From NCBI GenBank assembly GCA_025451425.1, contig JANWKK010000271.1, positions 1 through 9,064 of the forward strand: DNA of 9,064 bases. The letters run 5' to 3'. Below the pieces are notes generated by a model that saw only the letters and a list, made by a program, of their open reading frames with translations, had not been told where the DNA came from and ran no database searches. This document shows positions 1-6,192 of the stretch, piece by piece (the stretch's first letter is position 1; the number at the start of each line of letters is the position of its first letter). The position numbers and the translations under genes are program-made. Source of the DNA: Gemmatimonadaceae bacterium. GTDB lineage: Bacteria > Gemmatimonadota > Gemmatimonadetes > Gemmatimonadales > Gemmatimonadaceae.

Positions 1-1
1 C

Positions 2-577
2 GTCCGGTGGTTCGACGAGAGCGACGTCGCAGCGCTCGCCGCCGAGATAATGAACGAGGTCCCCGCGAAGCAATCTGGCCGCACGTCGACACCCATTACG
101 CGCCCGACCGAGCAACGGTCGGCGGGCGAACTGGCGGCACTGGTGTTCGAACGCCTCGAGCAACGGCAGTCGCTCGCCGAGATAGTGATCGGCCTACGCG
201 TAGAGCCCGACACCGTACGCGCGCTGTTTGAGCAATGGTGTATCGGCCTTGCCGAAGGCCAGCTGCACATGGCCCGCGAGCCGCGTCTACCGCGCCGAGG
301 CGAGATTCCGCGTGCGAATCCCGAGACGCTCGCGGAGCGGCTCGGCGCACTACCGAGCGGCACCATCACGCGGATCAGCGTCGGCCGATCACGCGGTGAC
401 TTCCAGCACGGCGATCTTGAGTTCAACGAGGTCGTCGAGCTTGGCGGATTCCATGTGTCGGGACCGTGCGCGATCGAAGAAGTCACGCGCCGGTTTGGTC
501 CGGGCGACTATCGCATCACGGCCTACGGTTTCGATCCTGCGGGGCTCCGGTGGGAATTGCTCGTCAATGGCCTTTGA
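2..577 (+). CDS. Partial helix-turn-helix/excisionase-like DNA-binding protein (N-terminus outside window)
   Basis: The reading frame is open from the left edge to a TGA at 575-577, so about 191 C-terminal residues are visible and the true start lies upstream. The first visible residues, VRWFDESDVAALAAE, resemble the end of a MerR/excisionase-type winged helix (a basic-aromatic turn, then a SDVxAL helix). An ATG at 50 would cut through this segment and is probably internal. A second helical stretch follows (roughly GELAALVFERLEQRQSLAEI, then a VEPDTVRALFEQW helix), which looks like another small helix-turn-helix. The C-terminal 75 residues, with many glycines and short beta-like stretches, match nothing I recognise. 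The gene lies 103 bases upstream of the deaminase on the same strand. It could be a regulator of that operon or an element-borne excisionase-like protein. The coding call is fairly safe; the function is inference from helix patterns only. Confidence 0.65.
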   Translation, partial: VRWFDESDVAALAAEIMNEVPAKQSGRTSTPITRPTEQRSAGELAALVFERLEQRQSLAEIVIGLRVEPDTVRALFEQWCIGLAEGQLHMAREPRLPRRGEIPRANPETLAERLGALPSGTITRISVGRSRGDFQHGDLEFNEVVELGGFHVSGPCAIEEVTRRFGPGDYRITAYGFDPAGLRWELLVNGL

Positions 578-680
578 GGTGGTTAGCAACCCTCCAGCGC
601 GCGGTACGGCGCTTTCTTGCGCGCCTCCGTCATTGGTGCCAGCGTGGCAGTAAGAGGACACCGCGCTTATCAGATGCCGT
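578..680 (+). promoter_or_regulatory. Leader region of the deaminase gene with a small perfect hairpin
   Basis: This is the 103-base gap between the helix-turn-helix gene and the deaminase. It holds a perfect 5-bp inverted repeat, TGCCA-GCG-TGGCA (637-649), which could be an operator half-site pair or a small RNA hairpin. A purine-rich GAGG (654-657) lies over 20 bases before the ATG at 681, too far to be a normal ribosome-binding site for it. In the Vibrio AvcID system a small RNA encoded next to avcD restrains the deaminase, so this gap is where one would look first. I see no sequence proof of an RNA gene or of a clear promoter. Confidence 0.25.
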
Positions 681-2147
681 ATGAGTATGGACGCAAGGAC
701 ATCGCTTGTATTCGCGTTGGTCGCTGCCACAGGGACTCCGCTCGACACGTTCATAGAGGAGTTCTCGAAGCTGTTCGCTGCGTACGGCTATGAGCCCGTG
801 CCGATTTGGCTAACGGAGTTGCTTCGCGAGCACGTCCTTGAGGCCGGGTCCATTACCGCAACCGACCCGGGATCACGAATCGAGCAGTTGATGAACGCGG
901 GTGACGCATTCCGCGCAGCGCTCAGGATCAAAGATGCGATGGCGCTGCTCGCAACGCTCGGCATTCAAGCTGCGCGACGTCGCAACGACGGCTCGAAGCC
1001 TCCCGCGTATGTCATCCGCCAGCTGAAGCTACCGGAGGAAGTGGCGCGGCTTCGCGAGATCTACGGCGATCGGCTGTTCGTTATCTCCCTCTATTCAACG
1101 TACAACGAGAGACTTCGGCACCTGATCGAAGATCTGAAAGTTGCTCCTGACCTTGCGGAGACCTTGATCGAGCGCGACGAGGAAGATGAGTTCAAGAATC
1201 CGAAGTGGGGCCAGCGAACTCGCGACGCTTTCGAACTCGGCGATGTCTTCCTTCGGGTCAAAGAGCCAAGCTGCGCCGGCGCGGTTCAGGAAGCTCAACG
1301 ATTTCTCGACCTGCTCTTTGGTAGGCCAAGCCTTTCACCGCGTGCCGACGAACACGCGATGTACCTCGCATATGCGGCGTCTTTGCGATCGGGCGATCTG
1401 TCGCGACAAGTCGGCGCCGCAATCGTTCGTGGTGAAGGTGATGTTGTTGCGGTTGGCGCAAATGACGTCGCCCAGGCCGGCGGCGGCCTTTATTGGCCCG
1501 ATGGAACGGATCAGCGCGACCACGTGCTGGGATACGACTCGAATGCGGCGCACAAGCTGAAAATTATCCGCGACATCTTCGACCGAACTCACCCCGACAA
1601 GAAGTCCGATGAAAAGGCGTACGAAGACTTCGCGACCGCGCTCGATGGAAGTCTGTTACTGGACATCACTGAGTACGGGCGCCCTGTTCACGCCGAGATG
1701 GAAGCGGTTCTGTGTTGCGCTCGCAACGGCATCGCTACGCGAGACGCGCGGCTCTACTGCACGACGTTTCCGTGCCACAACTGCGCGAAGCACATCGTGG
1801 ACGCTGGGATCAAGGAAGTGCAATACGTCGAGGCGTACCCGAAAAGTAAGGCGTCTGAGTTGTACGCGGACGCCGTATTTTGGGAAGAGGAGTGCAAGCC
1901 AGGCGACGCGGCGAATGGTCGGGTTGTGTTCAAGCACTTCGTCGGGATCGGGCCGCGGCGCTACATGGACCTGTTTTCGCTGACGCTCAGCTCCGGCCAT
2001 GCGGTCAAGCGAAAGAAGAAGAGCGGAGCGATCTCCCCTTGGGATCCCGCAATTGCGGAACCTCGGGTACCATCTGATCGAGCGAGCATTGATCTTGAAG
2101 GTCAAGCGATCGACGAGCTAGAAACGGCGATGGAAAGGCAGCCATGA
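681..2147 (+). CDS. avcD: Anti-phage dCTP/deoxycytidylate deaminase (AvcD family)
   Basis: This 488-residue protein has the two-part layout of anti-phage dCTP deaminases: an N-terminal P-loop-kinase-like domain (about 1-170) and a C-terminal cytidine/deoxycytidylate deaminase domain (about 220-430). The deaminase zinc site is complete: HAE (His337, catalytic Glu339) and PCxxC (Cys365, Cys368). Upstream of it is the family-typical stretch with RSGDLSRQVGA and GGGLYW. Family members convert dCTP/dCMP to dUTP/dUMP during infection and so starve phage replication of dCTP. The P-loop position (FALVAATGTPLD, residues 11-22) lacks the lysine of a normal Walker A motif, so nucleotide binding here may be regulatory or altered. 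The start is ATG 681 or ATG 687; an in-frame TAA at 651-653 limits the frame, and no close Shine-Dalgarno is visible. The stop codon overlaps the ATG of the next small ORF. The family call is strong; activity and trigger are inferred from the family. Confidence 0.9.
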   Translation: MSMDARTSLVFALVAATGTPLDTFIEEFSKLFAAYGYEPVPIWLTELLREHVLEAGSITATDPGSRIEQLMNAGDAFRAALRIKDAMALLATLGIQAARRRNDGSKPPAYVIRQLKLPEEVARLREIYGDRLFVISLYSTYNERLRHLIEDLKVAPDLAETLIERDEEDEFKNPKWGQRTRDAFELGDVFLRVKEPSCAGAVQEAQRFLDLLFGRPSLSPRADEHAMYLAYAASLRSGDLSRQVGAAIVRGEGDVVAVGANDVAQAGGGLYWPDGTDQRDHVLGYDSNAAHKLKIIRDIFDRTHPDKKSDEKAYEDFATALDGSLLLDITEYGRPVHAEMEAVLCCARNGIATRDARLYCTTFPCHNCAKHIVDAGIKEVQYVEAYPKSKASELYADAVFWEEECKPGDAANGRVVFKHFVGIGPRRYMDLFSLTLSSGHAVKRKKKSGAISPWDPAIAEPRVPSDRASIDLEGQAIDELETAMERQP

Positions 2148-2320
2148 AGATCAGGAAGCAGCTTGGCTCCGAGGCAGTGCGCGACCTAGTCGATGACGCA
2201 CGAGCTCGCGCGCGAGCGATGCCTGCTCGAAGCGTTCGCAACGCGTGGCCGCCTTCGAGACGGGTCATCAGCGAAGCCTTCGATCGCGACACGGAGGTCG
2301 TCTCTTCGGATAACGATTAA
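2144..2320 (+). CDS. Small 58-residue protein, coupled to the deaminase gene
   Basis: An ATG at 2144 overlaps the deaminase TGA in an ATGA arrangement, and the frame runs to a TAA at 2318-2320. AAAGG at 2134-2138, five bases before the ATG, is a credible ribosome-binding site inside the end of the deaminase gene. The protein begins MKIRKQLGSEAVRDLVDDAR, has an Arg/Ala-rich helix in the middle, and ends in an acidic tail (EVVSSDND). It has no signal peptide, membrane segment or cysteine cluster. The overlap suggests translational coupling, with the product made in proportion to the deaminase, so it might be an accessory or restraining partner. I do not recognise the family. A chance ORF is possible at this length, but the overlap, spacing and ribosome-binding site argue against it. 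Confidence 0.6.
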   Translation: MKIRKQLGSEAVRDLVDDARARARAMPARSVRNAWPPSRRVISEAFDRDTEVVSSDND

Positions 2321-2412
2321 GTGCCGGTCGTTCTGCAGCTAGGTAGAACGGACCGCACAGCAACAATCCTCGCTGCTTCGGCGCGTGCCTCTCGGTTGCA
2401 CCCGTGCAAACC
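2321..2412. terminator. Convergent intergenic gap with two imperfect hairpins
   Basis: The 92 bases between the + strand 58-residue ORF and the - strand nuclease gene hold two inverted repeats. In the first, GGTCGTTCT (2326-2334) pairs with AGAACGGACC (2345-2354), giving nine pairs with one bulged G and a 10-base loop. In the second, GGTTGC (2394-2399) pairs with GCAAACC (2406-2412) with one bulged A; it starts right after the nuclease stop codon as read on the - strand. Neither has a T-tract, so they are not canonical intrinsic terminators. Their placement at the shared 3' ends fits transcript ends or 3'-protecting hairpins for both transcripts. Confidence 0.35.
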
Positions 2413-3081
2413 TTACGTGAGTAGCCAGAGGTGCGTCAGAAGGATATCGACGCACGGAGTTGGCAGTGTGCCCCGGCCGTGCAGCGAGTCGCTCATATCG
2501 CTCGCAGCTCGAGCGGCATGCCGACGTGTCGCGAGATCCTTTCCTAGTCGAGTTTGAAGGGCACCATACGGTGCTGACCTATCACGCACGTAAGCGACCA
2601 TTCCGCCGCTAGGCATCCGAGCGCAGTATTCGCCGCGCACGAATCGAGCGATGCCCTGGTCACAATAGAGGGCAACCGTCGCAGCGCCGTCGATGATCTT
2701 GCACTCGACGAAGAATCCCCATTCGCTTCGGTTCCGCACGCCGTGCGTCACCGGTGGACGAAACACCAAGTCTGGCATCTTCTCGATGCGACCGTCGGCC
2801 GTTACAACCTTGGCTCCGCGGTTGACGGTCTCGAAAGACCTAAGACCGGGTGCACATCGTCGATAGTCGTCGCCATGAAGATTCAGCACGTATTGGAGCT
2901 TCGCGGTGATCTCTTCTTCGGTCCCGTTCTGCACGATCGACGACCATCTGCGGCACACCTCAGCCCATGCCCAGCGTAGGGCCCGTTCAATTGCTCGCTT
3001 GTGGACCTCAGAAACGTCAGGCTCGAATTCGGCATGCGGGAGCCTCATCGACAGAGCCCGACGGCTCGGACCTTTAGGCAT
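2413..3081 (-). CDS. PD-(D/E)XK nuclease, putative restriction endonuclease subunit
   Basis: This 222-residue protein has a PD-(D/E)XK nuclease core. Pro103-Asp104 begins the strand PDLVF, and about 20 residues later FFVECKII supplies Glu126 and Lys128. A helix with three glutamates (TEEEIT, about 54-59) could supply the upstream acidic residue of the fold. After the core comes YxxxGxxRFVxGEY (139-152), then MVAYVRD. The frame is open further upstream to 3189, but ATG 3081 is preferred: GGAG (3092-3089) lies seven bases before it, and an upstream start would place about 36 residues entirely on top of the methyltransferase C-terminus. The ATG lies inside the end of the methyltransferase gene (8-base overlap), so the two are almost certainly one operon. 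The likely role is cutting DNA that its partner has not methylated. That role, and the absence of a separate specificity subunit, are inferences. The nuclease fold itself is well supported. Confidence 0.75.
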   Translation of the reverse strand: MPKGPSRRALSMRLPHAEFEPDVSEVHKRAIERALRWAWAEVCRRWSSIVQNGTEEEITAKLQYVLNLHGDDYRRCAPGLRSFETVNRGAKVVTADGRIEKMPDLVFRPPVTHGVRNRSEWGFFVECKIIDGAATVALYCDQGIARFVRGEYCARMPSGGMVAYVRDRSAPYGALQTRLGKDLATRRHAARAASDMSDSLHGRGTLPTPCVDILLTHLWLLT

Positions 3082-5971
3082 CAAACTTCTCCGCTGCCAA
3101 TGAAGTCGCCAATAAGCGCGCCCTTGTACGCGTCCAATATCGGAACTGGTCGAGTTGTCCCACCAGCAACGTGCTGCGGTTGACTTCAATGGTGACTAGT
3201 GAAGCCGAGGCGTCATCCGCAGCCTCAAGGAACTTGTGGGGATCAACAGGGACCGACTTGGCCACGCGATTGCCCCGATCCACTTGCACGAACCGCCATG
3301 GGCCACCGCTGGCGATTTCTGATGGACGTACCTGGACTGCGTCGCCGAGCAACTCCATCAGTTCGTCTTCGCATACGGCCGCAAACTCAGCCCGCTCAGC
3401 TTCACGAGTCGCCCTAGTAGCTGTTCCTTTCGCAGTCGCAGTGGGCAACGCAGTTGCCAGCGTCTCTTCTACAGCGACACGATGAACATCGGACAGCTCA
3501 TAGGTGTCAGCGACAAACGTGTCGATGTCGGCGAGCAGTTTCTTTGTCATTCCTGTGCGAAGCCGCGCCGATAGCGCAGACGATCGTCGACGCAATGACG
3601 GCGACAGCTTGTCCCAAGGAATTACCGGAACGTTCGCGATCGTGCGTTTCTGGATGACCTCACGTTCGACCCCGTATTGTTCATCCAGGAAGAACGCAGC
3701 GTGCACGAACACCGAAGATTGAACAACAAGCTGGAGATAGGACGCGACGTCCTCCCCATTCGCAACGCCGGCGAAGGACGCTGCACTGAAGCGCTCGTCG
3801 AAAACCAGATCCACAAACGCGAGCATGGCGCGTGGGGCCATGCGGTCCGCTCGCATCGATTCATGCACGATTAACAGCGGCGCCTTGTAGATCGACCGAT
3901 CACGCGGGCGGTGCGCGCTGGCAATCGAGAATGGTGGAAGCACAGACGTGTCGATGAAGAAGTCCGGATCCGTCCCCATCAGGTCGGGTAGCCCACGAAG
4001 ATGTCGCGTTGACTGGTGCGTCCGCGGATTCGACCCGACCTGATACCCATTGAAGAGTTTGGTGCCGAGTTCCTTCAGGTAGTCACCGAGCGCGACACCT
4101 TTGCGATGGAGGTCATCGATGATGGCTTCGTCGAAAACGCTTCCGCGGAAGAGAACCTTCAGCGTCCACGGCCTATCGATGATCGCACGCACAGCAACTT
4201 CGCGAGAGTCGTTCCAATCGATACGCACGTAGTGCTGTTCGCGATCGGGCGTCCGTTCAAGTTCCGGGCTGACAAACTGCAAACTAGCCGAAGCTGGAGG
4301 CTGTTCGTTCACTGCGAACATGAGGCAGAACGGATGCCGCACGTTCGGCCATACGTTCGAGTCGCGCAGTGCAGCGCCATTTAGAAGGCCCGTCACATGC
4401 ACGCTCTCTAGAAGGTCGCGACGCGACGCGATGCCTTGCTTACTCTGCGCGAACAGCCAGCGACCATGCGTCACGAGCGCGATTACGCCCTGAGGCACGA
4501 GCCATTCAATCGCTCGATACACAAAAGGCAGATCTGGGTTTGTTCCAGGAAAATCGAAAGTGGCCGCGCGGTTGTCGCCAAGGCGCTGCCGAACTGCATC
4601 TAGGCTGCCTTGGACCCAGACGCGTTTCTCCTCGCTTGTTCGTGTTGCGGTCCAAGGGGGATTCCCAACAACAAGGTCAAACTTGCCGCGGAATCGGCGC
4701 TCAACCGGTCCGATGCTCCCTTGCTGCCTCGAGTCCACCAGAAACAAGCTGCTATCGCGTAGCGCGTCGAATCGAAGCAGTTTTAGCGGTCGCGGCCGTT
4801 CCTCAGGGTCGAGCTCGATCGCGGTCAGATACAGAGCAAGCTCAGACAAACGAAGCGCGTCGTCACTTATGTCAAATCCGACGAGCTGCTGGTTAAGGAT
4901 CCTCCGGATCACTTTGCGTGAGGGTTGAGTGCCAGACAACTTCCATTCACGCTCGACGAGAGCGCGGAATGCGGTTACCAGGAAGACGCCGGCGCCCGCG
5001 GATGGGTCGAGCACTCTTGGACGCTCGACACCATCGAGCGCAGCGAGCGCCTCTCTAACAACAAACTCAGCGATATGGCGTGGCGTATAGAAGACGCTCT
5101 GTCGCCTCGCTTCCTCCCCGAAGGCATCGTGGGCAAATGCCTCGTAAACCTCGCTAAGTAGTCCCACCGGCACGTGAGAAAAGTTCACCTCGCGCCATTC
5201 GGTTGGCAGCTTCAGCGCAAGCTGGCCCTCAGCTGTGGCGCCATGCGCGATGTTTCCGACAACAGATTCGTAGACGGATGCTTTGATCTGGGATGCGCCA
5301 GCAAGCGTATTGAATGCGAGCAAACCGCCATTAAACGTCTCGTCTAGCCATTCGAACGTTTTCAGCGCATTCGGCTTCGTATCGAGGCACGATTCCCATG
5401 TCGTCGCTCGTGGCGCGATGTCGGAAGGATCGATCCCCTCGAGCAGTTGACGATCGACCAGGAATCTCCAGAAGAGAGCGCGACCAACGAGAGACAGAGC
5501 GTCCTTCGCACCTACGCCAGAGGCACGCGCATTTGCGATCGATTTGCGAAGCAGGGTAAGCAGCGCTGCGCGAACGCTTGGCACATCACCGCCGTGCCGC
5601 GCGTGAACCAACGATGGAAACAGAAATGGACCTTGAGCGAGTCCTTCAACCGCTTTGGGTTTCGCTACGCCAAGCGCCGCACGAAAGACATCGAGCCGTC
5701 CTGGCCTTAGCACCCCGATCCAGTCAGCGTCGCCACGGAATGCTATGCGTCGAATCCAGCGAGTAATGTTCTCATCGCGCTCGCGACCATCGAATACGTA
5801 GGCGCATGGCTGGCCATTCACCTCAAAGACAACAGGCGCGCGTCCGTCCGACGACGCGCGCGCGAGGTCGAGGTACGGAAGCGTTCTTGGTCCCGGACCT
5901 TCGGCAAGATCTACAAGCTGCGCGCGCGTAGCGCCGAAGCTTTCGAGATCCCTGATGATCCGCTCCGACAC
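3074..5971 (-). CDS. N6-adenine DNA methyltransferase (Eco57I/type IIG-like), restriction-modification
   Basis: This 965-residue class I SAM-dependent DNA methyltransferase has the gamma-type motif order. YTPRHIAEFVV (295-305) precedes SAM-binding motif I, LDPSAGAGVFLVTAF (321-335). GFDIS (365-369) matches motif II, and NPPW (437-440) is catalytic motif IV of adenine-N6 enzymes. About 290 residues before the catalytic core form a helical domain of the type IIG/Eco57I kind, and I see no convincing PD-(D/E)XK signature in it. The region from about 640 to 800 is a plausible target-recognition domain, and a further domain fills the C-terminus. It methylates adenine in an unknown recognition site, probably protecting host DNA from the overlapping nuclease gene downstream. 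The start is GTG 5971, the only upstream initiator because an in-frame TAA lies five codons before it. No good Shine-Dalgarno precedes it, so translation may be weak or leaderless. The ORF is intact with no frameshift. Confidence 0.9.
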   Translation of the reverse strand: MSERIIRDLESFGATRAQLVDLAEGPGPRTLPYLDLARASSDGRAPVVFEVNGQPCAYVFDGRERDENITRWIRRIAFRGDADWIGVLRPGRLDVFRAALGVAKPKAVEGLAQGPFLFPSLVHARHGGDVPSVRAALLTLLRKSIANARASGVGAKDALSLVGRALFWRFLVDRQLLEGIDPSDIAPRATTWESCLDTKPNALKTFEWLDETFNGGLLAFNTLAGASQIKASVYESVVGNIAHGATAEGQLALKLPTEWREVNFSHVPVGLLSEVYEAFAHDAFGEEARRQSVFYTPRHIAEFVVREALAALDGVERPRVLDPSAGAGVFLVTAFRALVEREWKLSGTQPSRKVIRRILNQQLVGFDISDDALRLSELALYLTAIELDPEERPRPLKLLRFDALRDSSLFLVDSRQQGSIGPVERRFRGKFDLVVGNPPWTATRTSEEKRVWVQGSLDAVRQRLGDNRAATFDFPGTNPDLPFVYRAIEWLVPQGVIALVTHGRWLFAQSKQGIASRRDLLESVHVTGLLNGAALRDSNVWPNVRHPFCLMFAVNEQPPASASLQFVSPELERTPDREQHYVRIDWNDSREVAVRAIIDRPWTLKVLFRGSVFDEAIIDDLHRKGVALGDYLKELGTKLFNGYQVGSNPRTHQSTRHLRGLPDLMGTDPDFFIDTSVLPPFSIASAHRPRDRSIYKAPLLIVHESMRADRMAPRAMLAFVDLVFDERFSAASFAGVANGEDVASYLQLVVQSSVFVHAAFFLDEQYGVEREVIQKRTIANVPVIPWDKLSPSLRRRSSALSARLRTGMTKKLLADIDTFVADTYELSDVHRVAVEETLATALPTATAKGTATRATREAERAEFAAVCEDELMELLGDAVQVRPSEIASGGPWRFVQVDRGNRVAKSVPVDPHKFLEAADDASASLVTIEVNRSTLLVGQLDQFRYWTRTRARLLATSLAAEKFDA

Positions 5972-6120
5972 AATCCAAGATGTTTACACGACGACGCTGA
6001 CACTCGCGCGTTTGCTGCATGAACGCGTAGCCGAAGAGAGATCGCGTCCCGACAAGATTTGGGAGCGCGTCTTGCGGTGATTAATCGGTGACTAACGGCG
6101 CCGCCGCTCTCGTAAGTACG
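5972..6120. other. Gap between defence island and tRNA-Ala 3' end; probable island junction
   Basis: These 149 bases separate the methyltransferase start from the 3' end of tRNA-Ala. They must contain the methyltransferase promoter, read leftward, and any terminator for the tRNA transcript. They hold the tandem 11-bp repeat listed separately and an 8-bp palindrome, CGGCGCCG, at 6096-6103. No convincing -35/-10 pair and no T-tract terminator is visible. Base composition changes around here, from mixed codon use on the left to very GC-rich on the right. A tRNA 3' end at such a change is a classic integrase attachment site, but the matching repeat at the far end of the island is not in the window. 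Confidence 0.45.
6075..6096. repeat. Tandem imperfect 11-bp direct repeat, possible protein-binding site
   Basis: CGGTGATTAAT (6075-6085) is followed directly by CGGTGACTAAC (6086-6096); nine of eleven bases match. A spacing of 11 bp puts both copies on nearly the same face of the helix, as expected for a dimer or two monomers bound side by side. The first copy contains the palindrome GATTAATC with its neighbour. Candidate users are a regulator of the methyltransferase operon or an integrase/excisionase acting at the tRNA junction 25 bases away. The repeat is plain in the sequence; its role is inferred. Confidence 0.4.
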
Positions 6121-6192
6121 TGGAGGATTGGGGGATCGAACCCCAGACCCTCGGCTTGCAAAGCCGATGCTCTCCCGCTGAGCTAATCCCCC
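6121..6192 (-). tRNA. tRNA-Ala (anticodon TGC)
   Basis: Read on the - strand, this 72-base gene folds as a standard cloverleaf. The acceptor arm is GGGGGAT paired with ATCCTCC (one G-U). The D arm is GCTC/GAGC with a seven-base loop. The anticodon stem TCGGC/GCCGA encloses the loop TTTGCAA, giving anticodon TGC (alanine). The T arm is TGGGG-TTCGATC-CCCCA. The discriminator base is A, and CCA is not encoded (the next bases are CGT). The 5' acceptor strand overlaps the last ten bases of pssA, so the tRNA is probably processed from a transcript shared with pssA, or from a promoter inside pssA. Its 3' end points at the defence genes. Confidence 0.97.

Noticed and set aside
50..577. ATG at 50 as the start of the left gene
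   Set aside because: The frame is open to the left edge, and the residues before this ATG look like the end of a helix-turn-helix domain, so the ATG is probably internal.
1656..2105. A - strand open frame of 149 codons opposite the deaminase zinc site
   Set aside because: It is a shadow of the conserved + strand deaminase domain, with no motif of its own.
3082..3189. Upstream extension of the nuclease frame to an ATG at 3189
   Set aside because: These residues lie wholly over the methyltransferase C-terminus. ATG 3081 has a GGAG at seven-base spacing and gives a tidy 8-base overlap.
5955..6080. A + strand ORF of 41 codons starting inside the methyltransferase start region
   Set aside because: It is short, has no clear ribosome-binding site, overlaps the methyltransferase 5' end antisense and has no recognisable motif. 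Chance cannot be excluded, so it is not annotated.
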